This document shows, one piece after another, positions 52,332 through 61,441 of a stretch of 64,000 nt of DNA. Position 1 is the first letter of the stretch; every line of letters begins with the position of its first letter. Source of the stretch: an uncultured Dokdonia sp. Lineage in GTDB: Bacteria > Bacteroidota > Bacteroidia > Flavobacteriales > Flavobacteriaceae. The translations under genes were made by a program, and so were the position numbers. Location: the NCBI RefSeq assembly GCF_947496725.1, contig NZ_CANMDS010000006.1:1-64000 (forward strand), in the 5' to 3' direction. A model generated the notes under the pieces. The model was not told where the DNA came from. It searched no databases and saw only the letters and a program-made list of their open reading frames with translations.

Positions 52332-53612
52332 CTAGAAATACTGCCCTATACCAAACACAAATCCACTAGTGGAATTTGAGGTAACACCATACCCATAATC
52401 TACTCGAAAAGTGGCATTAAAAATCTTTTTATGAATAAACCTAAGGCCTAGACCTGGATAAACTCGTAAATTTTGATCATCACCAAAATCGCCAAAATCT
52501 CCCCCGGGATTGCGCCAAGAGCCAGCATCTACAAAGCCCACTCCTTGTATTGTAAACCAGTCTCGATCTGCTAGCGTTTGTCTATACTCTGCATTGAGTA
52601 CTACCACGCCGGTGCCTCTATCTATGGTATTACCTACACCTCGTATATTAAGATTGTTATCTACAGAAAAGGGGGCAAAAGGAGAATCTGCATTTGTAGC
52701 AAGACCTAGACGCAATCGCGTTGCGAAGTTTCCATCATAAATACCATCCTTATCTCGTATTCTAGCAAAATATCTAAAATCATTCCACCAGATGGTAAAA
52801 TCTGGTAATGTCACCGCATTAGCCTGTACATATTGTACATTAAAAGTACTTTTAAAACCACTCACATACTGAAAGTCATACTTTAGAGCATCATACTCAT
52901 AAATTCCTTTAAGCAGTATTTTATCTACATTAAAGGCTTGTGGCACGCTCACATCTGTGGCTCCATTGAGGTATAAATAATCTTCATTAAAGAAGTTAAC
53001 ACCTAACTCAACACGATGCTTAAAGTTAAAAGCATATAGGCCTAAAATCTCTATGGAAGTATTGTTATACTTATAGTCTGCAGTACCATTATCTAAGAAC
53101 ACAGGTTCTTGAGTAGTAAGACTCTGAAAGTTAATCGCAAGTCCTACATTGTTATTAAATAAAAAAGGCGCTCTAAAATTTATACCATACGAGCTAAAAA
53201 TATCTTTCTGATAAAACCCTCCAAAACCTATATTTCTTCCTAATAAATTATATTCATAAAGACCTAGCCTGTATGCAAACTCATCATCATTAGTCGTGTA
53301 GAAATTAACTTGCGGGTTTATTGTGATATTTTCTTCTACGTTATAAAAAACATTATAGAAGTTATCGTGTGACTTAAAAACCTGAAAATAAGCGTGAGCA
53401 ACTGCTGGAAGTCTTTTAAGGCGTATTATATCTTGATTTATCACTGCAGAGTCCAATGCAACTCCCGGTTTTATATCACTTATGAGTTTTATAAAACTAG
53501 GTTTAAGCCTTTTTGTGCCTTGTACTTTAAGGTCTAGCACTTCACCCTCTTGTCCAGCAAGCTGTACAGCAGTAATGCAACATACCATTAAAATTAATAC
53601 TCTCTGTAACAC
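52332..53612 (-). CDS. Omp85-superfamily outer-membrane protein (first of tandem pair)
   Basis: This 426-residue protein has a signal peptide (ILMVCCITAVQLAGQ), one POTRA-like domain (residues about 20-95), and a C-terminal barrel with NLNIRGVGNTIDRGTGVVVLNAEYRQTL and FIHKKIFNATFRVDYGYG, ending GIGQYF. It resembles small BamA/TamA- or ShlB-like members. Thirty-two bases separate it from a close paralogue on the same strand. Confidence 0.88.
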   Translation of the reverse strand: MLQRVLILMVCCITAVQLAGQEGEVLDLKVQGTKRLKPSFIKLISDIKPGVALDSAVINQDIIRLKRLPAVAHAYFQVFKSHDNFYNVFYNVEENITINPQVNFYTTNDDEFAYRLGLYEYNLLGRNIGFGGFYQKDIFSSYGINFRAPFLFNNNVGLAINFQSLTTQEPVFLDNGTADYKYNNTSIEILGLYAFNFKHRVELGVNFFNEDYLYLNGATDVSVPQAFNVDKILLKGIYEYDALKYDFQYVSGFKSTFNVQYVQANAVTLPDFTIWWNDFRYFARIRDKDGIYDGNFATRLRLGLATNADSPFAPFSVDNNLNIRGVGNTIDRGTGVVVLNAEYRQTLADRDWFTIQGVGFVDAGSWRNPGGDFGDFGDDQNLRVYPGLGLRFIHKKIFNATFRVDYGYGVTSNSTSGFVFGIGQYF

Positions 53613-53644
53613 TTTACATCATTATAAAAGAATCTCTCTATCTA

Positions 53645-54904
53645 TTAAAAATACTGTCCTATCCCAAAGACAAGACCACTGTTTTGTGACGCCCCTAGCC
53701 CTACTCCATAATCTAGTCTTATAACTGCATTAAATATACGTTTATGTATAAAACGCAATCCTACCCCAGAGTATACCTCAAGAGCATCACCACTTACAAG
53801 ATCATCTAGCGGTTGCCTTGCCTCTCTTAAGGTTCCTCCATCTACAAAGGCATTACCCTGTAGTACAAACCAGCCTCTCTCTAGCAGCGTGTGGCGGTAC
53901 TCTGTATTTATAAATATAAAACTCGCACCCCTCGCGATATCATTACCAGCCCCACGTAAGTTAAACTGATTATCTACAGTAAATGGCGCAAACTCAGACT
54001 CATTAAAAGAAGCAAATCCTAATTGTAATCTACTTGCCCAGTTACCTTTACTTCCTATTCTTTTAAAATATTCGGTTGTATTAACTCCTATAAAAGAGTC
54101 GTCAAGTAAGCCCTCACCTCCATTAATATATCTCGCATCAAGTAAGTTTCTAAAACCAGAAACATACTGATAATCTATGTCTAAAAAATTTGTCTCATAC
54201 TCAGCTCGCACAGCAATTTTTGAAGCCTCTAGATTGTTTGGAAAAGTAGCATCTATCTCTGTATCGTTTGCAGCATACTGCTCTTTAAAAATATTAATCC
54301 CTAGCTCTGCTTTGTTGTGAAAGTCAATTTCGTAAAGTCCGTAAATCTCAGCTCCCGCTCTATCTTTTTTATAATTGAGAGTAGTTGTATCAAAGTAAAT
54401 GGGCTCAAAGGTGACATCTTTAATGTAATTTACACCTAGCCCTAACTTGTTTGTAAATAAAAATGGGGCCTCCCAGTAAGCTCCGTAAGAATTAAAAACA
54501 TCACGCTGGTAAAAGCCACCCACAATCTGGCTCTGGCCTAAGAAGTTAAACTCAAATACACTGAGTCTAAAGGCAAAACTTCCATCATTTGCCTCAGAGA
54601 TACGTATACCCGGTATAATTGTAAAATTTTCTACAATATCATAAGTGACTTCTATAGCACCATTACGTACCTCAGCTATAGTAGCAGTGGCTTTTGCAAT
54701 AGCAGGAAGTCTATTAAATCGCTCTACATCTGTAGCTACTTTAAGCGAGTCATAAGGAGATGCTACTTCTGTTTTTATGAGTCTTCTTAACAGTGACTCA
54801 TCTACTTTTTTTAACCCTTTAAAAGTAATTATTTCTACTTGCTGCTTTTGAGCATAAACAAGGCAAGGTAACAAGAACAGACATAGATATATAATTTGTT
54901 TCAT
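53645..54904 (-). CDS. Omp85-superfamily outer-membrane protein (second of tandem pair)
   Basis: This paralogue has 419 residues from the ATG that gives a signal peptide (IYLCLFLLPCLVYAQ); the frame is open to 54952. The architecture is the same: POTRA-like part, barrel with NQFNLRGAGNDIARGASFIFINTEYRHTL, and FIHKRIFNAVIRLDYGVG, ending GIGQYF. It is transcribed first of the two. Presumably it secretes or assembles an outer-membrane substrate, but no partner protein is nearby. Confidence 0.88.
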   Translation of the reverse strand: MKQIIYLCLFLLPCLVYAQKQQVEIITFKGLKKVDESLLRRLIKTEVASPYDSLKVATDVERFNRLPAIAKATATIAEVRNGAIEVTYDIVENFTIIPGIRISEANDGSFAFRLSVFEFNFLGQSQIVGGFYQRDVFNSYGAYWEAPFLFTNKLGLGVNYIKDVTFEPIYFDTTTLNYKKDRAGAEIYGLYEIDFHNKAELGINIFKEQYAANDTEIDATFPNNLEASKIAVRAEYETNFLDIDYQYVSGFRNLLDARYINGGEGLLDDSFIGVNTTEYFKRIGSKGNWASRLQLGFASFNESEFAPFTVDNQFNLRGAGNDIARGASFIFINTEYRHTLLERGWFVLQGNAFVDGGTLREARQPLDDLVSGDALEVYSGVGLRFIHKRIFNAVIRLDYGVGLGASQNSGLVFGIGQYF

Positions 54905-54969
54905 AGGTTTATTTACGATACTATGAGTCTGTCGGTTCTTAATCGTAAACATTGCAGGAGCTATCGTAT

Positions 54970-55983
54970 TTAATTTCTACCGTAGTATTCTTTTACAATA
55001 TCTTGAGCTGGTTTGTTTTGAGGTGTAAACTGGCTATTTTCTGGTCCTCCTACACGGTCGTGATGTATAAACCATTTCCATAAAAAGCCTCCTGCCATCC
55101 ACTCTTCATCCCAGACGGCTTCATAAAGTGCTTTTGTAACATTTACTTGCGCTTCTAGATTTACTTGAGTCATACTTCGGTCAGAGCGCCAGGGTTCTTT
55201 ACCTGTATAGTCTACAGAGCGATAGCCATACTCTGTAAATAATACTTTGCGTTGTTGCGCTTTCGCGAAAGCGGAAATCTCCTCTTTCCATTTTATCCAG
55301 CCTTCTATGGCACACGCCACAGTAGGTGTTTGATCATCACATACTGGAAAGTAAGCATCTATACCTATATAATCCAGCTCTTGCCAGAAGGGTGTTCGTT
55401 TATACTCATCCCAGTTTGCAGCATACGTAAGCTTACCTTTGTATACTTTTTTGATATCTTTTATGAGCTGTTGCCAGAAAGCTGGTCTATTTACTACAAA
55501 TTGCTCCAGCTCTGTGCCTATGCAAAATATTGCTGCATCTTCCTCTTGAGCAAGTGTGGCATAATCCATTATAAAATCGCGATACGATTGCTCAAGTGCC
55601 AGCCACTCCCCTTCTGTCTCCATCTTGAGGTAACCTGTAAACTCACCCCGACGTATCCATATCTGTGGTTTGAGCATCACATCTATACCTTTATCGTGAA
55701 GTTGTGCTACATAATTACGACCGCCTTCTCTAGTCTCACCATACCACTGTCTATCTGTATTATATACAATTTGCGCTTTATCTAGTGCCGGCACAAAACC
55801 AAAAGGCATTACGGCAGCATAGTTTGCGTTTATATCAAGAACGGGTGCCACGTGACTGCTGTCTACTGGAGAGCGATTTGCCACAAAACTTATACCGTTA
55901 ACCTTTTGCTCTGGAGCTGGCTGAGCACTACACGCTTGTAAGACCAGTATGATTATGAGAGATTGTAAAACTGTTTTTATCAT
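54970..55983 (-). CDS. GH113-like glycoside hydrolase, lipoprotein
   Basis: This protein has 337 residues from the ATG giving a lipoprotein signal (LIIILVLQACSAQ). The TIM-barrel motifs CIGTELEQF and VLFTEYGYRS carry the two putative catalytic glutamates, and LTYAANWDEYKRTPFWQ, IGIDAYFPV follow GH113 beta-mannanase relatives. Substrate is inferred only. A palindrome copy encodes AFAKA just before the second glutamate region (ISAFAKAQQRKVLF). Confidence 0.85.
   Translation of the reverse strand: MIKTVLQSLIIILVLQACSAQPAPEQKVNGISFVANRSPVDSSHVAPVLDINANYAAVMPFGFVPALDKAQIVYNTDRQWYGETREGGRNYVAQLHDKGIDVMLKPQIWIRRGEFTGYLKMETEGEWLALEQSYRDFIMDYATLAQEEDAAIFCIGTELEQFVVNRPAFWQQLIKDIKKVYKGKLTYAANWDEYKRTPFWQELDYIGIDAYFPVCDDQTPTVACAIEGWIKWKEEISAFAKAQQRKVLFTEYGYRSVDYTGKEPWRSDRSMTQVNLEAQVNVTKALYEAVWDEEWMAGGFLWKWFIHHDRVGGPENSQFTPQNKPAQDIVKEYYGRN
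55258..55273. repeat. 16-bp palindrome copy 17 (in GH113-like gene)
   Basis: Exact, with atypical flanks (G, G). It encodes AFAKA on a helix just upstream of the strand bearing the second catalytic glutamate. Confidence 0.95.
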
Positions 55984-56029
55984 TAGTATCAATTCAAGAA
56001 ATTAAAGATAGGCTTCTATGTAGTAAACC

Positions 56030-56063
56030 AAAAAAACCTGACCACTTTTATAAGTGGTCAGGT
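56030..56063 (-). terminator. Terminator after the transporter-like gene
   Basis: Perfect 12-bp stem ACCTGACCACTT/AAGTGGTCAGGT with a 4-nt loop and an A-run on the left (T-run on the minus strand). Confidence 0.9.
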
Positions 56064-56114
56064 CTAGCGATCTCTAGATTATAAAGTATACGTCAAATCT
56101 AGTAGATGCTTATA

Positions 56115-57017
56115 TTAAAAAACAACTCGTAGTCCCAAGTTAAAAGTCTCACCTAGTCCCGTATTATTACCTCTTACAAAGTTGGTATATAAAGCCTCGA
56201 GGTTGAGCTCATCTGTGAGTTGATATTTTGCGCCTCCACCTACTGCGGTAAAGTCTTGCTCAAAATCATTACCTAGATCTATGCGCTGTGAGTGCTGTAC
56301 TAAGCCTAGAACGGTAAACTTAGCACTAGGGAAGTAACTTAAAAACACCCCTGGAGTAAGATTTAAACTATTATTTGCAAAGCTGCCGTCTACGGTGTCA
56401 AAGTTCTCATCTTGCTCTGCCTCTTTTCCAAAATTAAACTCAGAATTAAGCTCTGCAAATACTTGCCAGTCACCACCTGCAAAGGTGTGATCAAAAAAGA
56501 AACGGTTTTGCCACGTGAATCCTTTTTGGTCAAGAAAAACTCCTTGCTCTGTCTCTTGATCTATAAGTGGTATAGATAGCGAACTTTGAATTGAAAAGTT
56601 ATTTACAGATGCAAAAGGAACAAACTTTACCGCAGGAGCGATAGAAGTAAGACCACTACGAGCGGTGCCACGCTCTCCGTCAAAACTAAAGACATCTAGC
56701 GCATCTCTACCGCCTATTACATTAGATCGAACTTCTAAAATTACACCTACATTGAGTCTTCTATTTTCTGAAACTCCAGTAAAAGCTTCAAGTGATGATG
56801 TAAAAAATGATTGTCTAGGCTCATCACCATCTGTAAATGTACTTTCTGTTTGCGTGTACAAATTATTAAACCACTTGATGTCATATTGTCCTTTTGCAAT
56901 AAGCTTAGATGGTGTAAGCGTCTGTATGACAGAGCCGCCTATCTCATTATCATCAATATCTTGTGCGTAAATAGTGGTAGCGATTAGGCATAGCGCGCCC
57001 ATTAAAAAATGTTTCAT
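56115..57017 (-). CDS. Outer-membrane transporter-like beta-barrel protein
   Basis: This 300-residue protein has a signal peptide (FLMGALCLIATTIYAQ) and amphipathic strands ending GLRVVF. The motif SLTSIAPAVKFVPF and WQVFAELNSEFNF fit the transporter (phenol-degradation MetA-like) group annotated in Bacteroidota. Substrate is unknown. It ends before a strong terminator and sits next to the third DUF547 gene. Confidence 0.78.
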   Translation of the reverse strand: MKHFLMGALCLIATTIYAQDIDDNEIGGSVIQTLTPSKLIAKGQYDIKWFNNLYTQTESTFTDGDEPRQSFFTSSLEAFTGVSENRRLNVGVILEVRSNVIGGRDALDVFSFDGERGTARSGLTSIAPAVKFVPFASVNNFSIQSSLSIPLIDQETEQGVFLDQKGFTWQNRFFFDHTFAGGDWQVFAELNSEFNFGKEAEQDENFDTVDGSFANNSLNLTPGVFLSYFPSAKFTVLGLVQHSQRIDLGNDFEQDFTAVGGGAKYQLTDELNLEALYTNFVRGNNTGLGETFNLGLRVVF

Positions 57018-57060
57018 TTTTTTAAATATTAGGTTGGAAATTTATTATTTGTGCTCTCTT

Positions 57061-57215
57061 CACTCCACTCAGTAAGAGCAAGTAGTGGAGTGAGAAAGTC
57101 TTGTAAACTTTAAAAAAACTGAGCCTACTAGAGGGTTTTGTTTTACGAACCTTAGTATTATGACAACTTTCACGTAAAACGTTGCAGACTCAGTACGATG
57201 TCATTATTTGACATC
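57061..57215. other. Structured spacer with several inverted repeats
   Basis: In 155 bp lie CACTCCACT/AGTGGAGTG (57061-57092), ACTGAG/CTCAGT enclosing GTTTTACG/CGTAAAAC (57117-57195), and GATGTCA/TGACATC (57197-57215), the last overlapping the DUF547 stop. No open frame fits. It may hold terminators or a small RNA. Confidence 0.35.
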
Positions 57216-57914
57216 ATTTAGGGTCCAGTCGTAAGGGTAATAAGAGAGTTTTGAGTCTATATCTAGTTTAGTTCCTCTGTATTTATTTATAAAATCCAGC
57301 ACACTCCCACTTCTAGTAAAATCACCATTATACCACTCAAATATTTGTGAGATCTGTACCTTTTTGCCTTTTACTCGTATAAACGATGGATTATTGAGCG
57401 CTAGTTTAGTTTGTCGCTGTAACTGAGCTTCAAGCTTACTAGGTATATATGCTTCATTTATTATAGGAGGACAGCCCAATCCTGCACATACAAGTACAAA
57501 ATGAAAACGAGCCTCGTCTGGAAAAACAGCACGTAGCTTCTTGTTTTCTATATCATTAAGGGTGATTGAGCTACCTCCTACAGCGTGTTTTTGTTTGTCA
57601 AAAAAACCTTTTATGCTGAGCGGTTGCTTTACGGGATACTTAGCCACAACCCCTTTTATTACAGATAGATTGTAAGCATTGATCCAGAAAGCTTGGTATG
57701 TTTTTGTATCTGTCTTGCTCACTTTTATAGTTTGTGCAACCGCAAGGAGTTTATCTAAAGACTCTGGATTACTTTGTACAGCAGCATAATCTACTCTTCC
57801 ATTTTTTATATATTCTTTAAAAAAAACATCTGCATCTGTAAAAAATGCATCTGTACTCTGTGCACTCATCGTGTTAATAACAAGTAGTGTAAAAAGGAAT
57901 GTAACGATTTTCAT
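57204..57914 (-). CDS. DUF547 protein (third copy)
   Basis: This 236-residue protein has a signal peptide (TFLFTLLVINTMSAQ) and no lipobox, unlike the two copies near arsM. The DUF547 motif reads LVCAGLGCPPIINEAY, keeping the cysteines but replacing serines with glycines, and the C-terminus YYPYDWTLNDVK matches the others. It lies close to the FAD oxidoreductase and polyferredoxin genes on the opposite strand. Confidence 0.88.
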   Translation of the reverse strand: MKIVTFLFTLLVINTMSAQSTDAFFTDADVFFKEYIKNGRVDYAAVQSNPESLDKLLAVAQTIKVSKTDTKTYQAFWINAYNLSVIKGVVAKYPVKQPLSIKGFFDKQKHAVGGSSITLNDIENKKLRAVFPDEARFHFVLVCAGLGCPPIINEAYIPSKLEAQLQRQTKLALNNPSFIRVKGKKVQISQIFEWYNGDFTRSGSVLDFINKYRGTKLDIDSKLSYYPYDWTLNDVK

Positions 57915-58214
57915 AATTGCTGTTTTATGTGCACTTGGGTCGGGTAAAAAACAATCGTCTTACACTTTTTCTTAAAATAAATTGATTTTGATCACCAGAT
58001 AGCTTGTTGTCCTTAATGTATTTATAGCATTAATCTACAATTCATTTAGATATGTTCTAAATAAGCCTAGGTGCTGTTAAGTTTACTATCTTTAGTTCGA
58101 CACAACCCTAGTAACTTGTGAAGAAAAAAGGTTTTACATACGCTTTCGCGAAAGCGTAATCACATACCACATTACTAGAACCTCTTTTCAAATTACTTAA
58201 AAACACCAACCATT
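57915..58214. other. Intergenic region upstream of the FAD oxidoreductase
   Basis: A 300-bp divergent spacer with the palindrome at 58141. A weak -7-like TATCTTTA (58087-58094) is present, without a TTG at the right spacing. No open frame or RNA gene is seen. Confidence 0.5.
58141..58156. repeat. 16-bp palindrome copy 18 (upstream of FAD oxidoreductase gene)
   Basis: Exact, ACGC...GCGT, 58 bp before the start codon in a divergent spacer, so not a post-stop copy. Confidence 0.95.
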
Positions 58215-59555
58215 ATGCAAGAACATATCGTCATTATAGGCAACGGGATTTCTGGCGTTACAACCGCCCGTCACATCCGCAAAGCTTCTGACAAAAAGAT
58301 CACCATCATTTCTGCCGAAACAGATCACTTCTTTTCTCGCACAGCGCTTATGTATATCTATATGGGACATATGAAATATGAGCACACAAAACCGTATGAA
58401 GATTACTTCTGGAAGAAAAACCGTATTGATCTTAAACGCGCTTTTGTAGACACAGTAGATCACGAGAATAAGCAATTATTACTCTCTGGTGGCGAAAAAA
58501 TGAGTTATGATAAACTCGTGCTTGCTGTGGGGTCAAAACCTAATAAATTTGGGTGGCCAGGGCAAGATCTAGATGGTGTACAAGGGTTGTACTCAAAACA
58601 AGATCTAGATATGCTAGAGGCAAATGCTCCAGATAAAGAAACCTGTAAACGTGCTGTGGTAGTAGGTGGCGGTCTTATAGGTATTGAGATGGTAGAGATG
58701 CTGCTCACGCGTGATATACCGGTCACATTTTTAGTAAGAGAAAATAGTTTCTGGAATGGCGTTTTACCACAAGGAGAAAGCGAGATGATTAACAGACACA
58801 TTAAATCTCACCACGTAGATTTACGTTTAGGCTTTAATCTAGATAGTATTCTAGCAGATGATAATGGTAAAGTGCGCGCTGTAACTATTAAAGAAACTGG
58901 AGAAGAAATCGCCTGTAACGTAGTAGGGCTTACCGCTGGTGTGTCTCCTAATGTGGCTTTCTTAAAAGATAGCGGTATTGAGTTAGGTCGAGGTATCAAG
59001 GTAAACCCTATGCTGGAGACTAATATAAAAGATATTTATGCCATAGGTGATTGTGCAGAGCAACACGAGGGTATAAACGGTCGTAGACCCATTGAGGCTG
59101 TCTGGTATACGGGCAGAATGATGGGAGAAACACTTGCTCAGACATTAACTGGAAATCCTACCGCATATAACCCTGGTCACTGGTTTAACAGTGCAAAATT
59201 TATGGATATAGAGTACCAGACGTATGGATGGGTGTTCTCAAAACCTAAAGAAGGCAATACACACTTTCACTGGATGCATAAGGACGATAACAAGTGTATC
59301 ACTATAGAGATGCAAGAGGGTACTCGCAAGTTTGTGGGTATAAATAACTTTGGTATCAGGCTACGTCACGAGCTATTTGACCGCTGGCTTACTGAGGGAC
59401 GCACAACAGATTATGTGCTAGAGCATCTTAAAGATGCAAACTTTGATCCTGAGTTTTACAGCCATTACGAGAAGGATATTCTCGATGCTTATAATGCTGC
59501 ATACGGGACATCACTTAGTCCCAAAAAGAAAAGCTGGAAAAGAATTTTTGCATAA
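58215..59555 (+). CDS. NAD(P)/FAD-dependent oxidoreductase (pyridine nucleotide-disulfide type)
   Basis: This 446-residue flavoprotein has the FAD loop IIGNGISGVTTARHIRKA, NAD(P) loop VVVGGGLIGIEMVEML, and IYAIGDCAEQ near the FAD-binding C-terminus, followed by an extra C-terminal domain. It resembles the reductase subunits that feed electrons to rubredoxin or iron-sulfur partners. The next gene, 21 bp away, encodes a membrane polyferredoxin, an obvious acceptor. The substrate is unknown. Confidence 0.9.
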   Translation: MQEHIVIIGNGISGVTTARHIRKASDKKITIISAETDHFFSRTALMYIYMGHMKYEHTKPYEDYFWKKNRIDLKRAFVDTVDHENKQLLLSGGEKMSYDKLVLAVGSKPNKFGWPGQDLDGVQGLYSKQDLDMLEANAPDKETCKRAVVVGGGLIGIEMVEMLLTRDIPVTFLVRENSFWNGVLPQGESEMINRHIKSHHVDLRLGFNLDSILADDNGKVRAVTIKETGEEIACNVVGLTAGVSPNVAFLKDSGIELGRGIKVNPMLETNIKDIYAIGDCAEQHEGINGRRPIEAVWYTGRMMGETLAQTLTGNPTAYNPGHWFNSAKFMDIEYQTYGWVFSKPKEGNTHFHWMHKDDNKCITIEMQEGTRKFVGINNFGIRLRHELFDRWLTEGRTTDYVLEHLKDANFDPEFYSHYEKDILDAYNAAYGTSLSPKKKSWKRIFA

Positions 59556-59576
59556 CCAACCTAACGACTTACACTT

Positions 59577-61208
59577 ATGAAAATTATTAAAAACCTAGGC
59601 TTGGTGATCTTTATTACTGGGCTTGCCATCTGGACAGCTTCCATCTTTATGGGAGACTTCACCTTACAACAAGAACAACTTGATTCCTTTATTTCTGAAA
59701 AAGGAATTAAAAGTGAGCTAGTAGCTCAAAAAATTTCAGATAACGTAGTGGGTAAAAAACTAGGCACATTTGCTTTTACAGGTGCCGTAAGAGATGCCCT
59801 TGCTCAAAACAATGACTACTATGATGCACAAATTGCAAAATATGATGCGGCAAAGGAGTGGGATAAAAAAGGAGAACAATATCAGTACAGAATAAACGAT
59901 AAAGACTTTCAAGCCTTTAGCTTCTCACTAGCCAAAAAAGCCGGAACAGGATTTATAGTAGAAAATAAAGGGCTTATGTGGTTCTTAACCTTTGGGCTAG
60001 GGATACTAGGAGCTCTTATGTTCATTTTTCCTAATCTCGTGTTATTAGGCAAACCAGGTATCAAAAATGACCACGTATATCACGAGGCAGCAACCAATAG
60101 AGGATGGATTGCCTGGCTGGTACTTGTGTACCTCGTACTATTTTATCTCGTGCTTTATTTTAATGCAGACTATGTGGTAAACTGGACATTTATACTCGAC
60201 CCTATAAGTAATGCGCTTAACGGAGGCGATGCCAGCCAGTGGTTTGTTTATGGCTTTTTATACTGTGTGATTATGGTAACGATGGCGGTGCGTATGTATA
60301 TAAAATACCGTCACAATAAATACCAGATTGTACGTACTACCTCTGTATTATTCTTTCAGATTGTATTTGCCTTTCTTATCCCTGAGATTATGGCAAGTTT
60401 AGGAAAGCCTGGTTATGATTTTAAAAACGCATTCCCGCTAGATTATGATTTCTTCTTTGAGTGGAATCTCGACACACTTACTCAAAGTGGTGGTTTAGGT
60501 ATCTTCATACTTGTGTGGGGTGTTGTGCTTACACTAGTTATTGTACCAGTAATGGTTTACTTCTTTGGAAAAAGGTGGTACTGTAGTTGGGTTTGTGGTT
60601 GTGGAGGCCTTGCCGAAACTCTTGGTGATCCCTACCGCCAGCATTCTAATAAGTCTATGAAAGCCTGGAAGCTTGAGCGCTGGCTCATACACTCGGTACT
60701 CGTGTTTTCACTAGTGATGACACTCGTCACATTATACTGTTACTTTACCGGGGCAGAAGCTTTTTTAGGAATCAACTCGCAGTGGATAAAAGACACCTAT
60801 AGCTTCCTGATAGGAGCTTGGTTTGCAGGAGTAATCGGGACTGGTTTCTACCCTATTTTTGGTAACCGAGTATGGTGTCGTTTTGGATGCCCACTAGCAG
60901 CCTACTTAGGATTTGTACAACGTTTTAAATCTCGTTTTAGAATTACTACAAACGGAGGACAATGTATCTCTTGTGGTAACTGTTCTACCTACTGTGAGCA
61001 AGGAATTGATGTACGTGCATATGCTCAGAAAGGAGAAAACATCGTACGTTCTAGTTGTGTAGGTTGTGGTGTATGTAGCGCTGTATGTCCTCGTGGCGTA
61101 CTTAAGTTAGAAAACGGACCAGAAGCAGGTCGTATCAACCCTACGCAAGTACTACTAGGTAATGATGTAGACCTTATGGATTATGTAAATAACAAAGAGG
61201 CAAGCTAG
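59577..61208 (+). CDS. Membrane polyferredoxin (NosR/NapH/CcoG-like 4Fe-4S protein)
   Basis: This 543-residue protein has an N-terminal membrane segment and periplasmic part (residues about 25-130), then several membrane helices, with CSWVCGCGG and CRFGCPLAAY at membrane edges, and two 4Fe-4S motifs at the C-terminus: CISCGNCSTYC and CVGCGVCSAVCP. This is the topology of NosR/NapH-type electron carriers. With the FAD protein it would make a trans-membrane electron path. The target is not evident. Confidence 0.9.
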   Translation: MKIIKNLGLVIFITGLAIWTASIFMGDFTLQQEQLDSFISEKGIKSELVAQKISDNVVGKKLGTFAFTGAVRDALAQNNDYYDAQIAKYDAAKEWDKKGEQYQYRINDKDFQAFSFSLAKKAGTGFIVENKGLMWFLTFGLGILGALMFIFPNLVLLGKPGIKNDHVYHEAATNRGWIAWLVLVYLVLFYLVLYFNADYVVNWTFILDPISNALNGGDASQWFVYGFLYCVIMVTMAVRMYIKYRHNKYQIVRTTSVLFFQIVFAFLIPEIMASLGKPGYDFKNAFPLDYDFFFEWNLDTLTQSGGLGIFILVWGVVLTLVIVPVMVYFFGKRWYCSWVCGCGGLAETLGDPYRQHSNKSMKAWKLERWLIHSVLVFSLVMTLVTLYCYFTGAEAFLGINSQWIKDTYSFLIGAWFAGVIGTGFYPIFGNRVWCRFGCPLAAYLGFVQRFKSRFRITTNGGQCISCGNCSTYCEQGIDVRAYAQKGENIVRSSCVGCGVCSAVCPRGVLKLENGPEAGRINPTQVLLGNDVDLMDYVNNKEAS

Positions 61209-61219
61209 AATATTTTTTA

Positions 61220-61235
61220 CGCTTTCGCGAAAGCG
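61220..61235. repeat. 16-bp palindrome copy 19 (after the polyferredoxin)
   Basis: Exact, 12 bp after the stop codon and upstream of a separate, true terminator. Confidence 0.95.
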
Positions 61236-61285
61236 GAATACTAATTCATATAGCTCTTTGCATAGCATATCGCTAAAGCAAATTA

Positions 61286-61321
61286 AAAAACAACCACCTT
61301 AGTCATCTAGGGTGGTTTTTT
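61286..61321 (+). terminator. Rho-independent terminator after the polyferredoxin
   Basis: Eleven-base-pair stem AACCACCTTAG/CTAGGGTGGTT (one T.G pair) with a 4-nt loop and a T-run. Confidence 0.88.
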
Positions 61322-61441
61322 AATACGCTAAGTAATCGTTAAGACGCATAAATCTCCCCTGTTTTTGTATACTTTCTCATAACTTTGCGACACATATAAA
61401 GCCTCACAGATTATGAGGTAATACCATAAAAACACAGCGCA

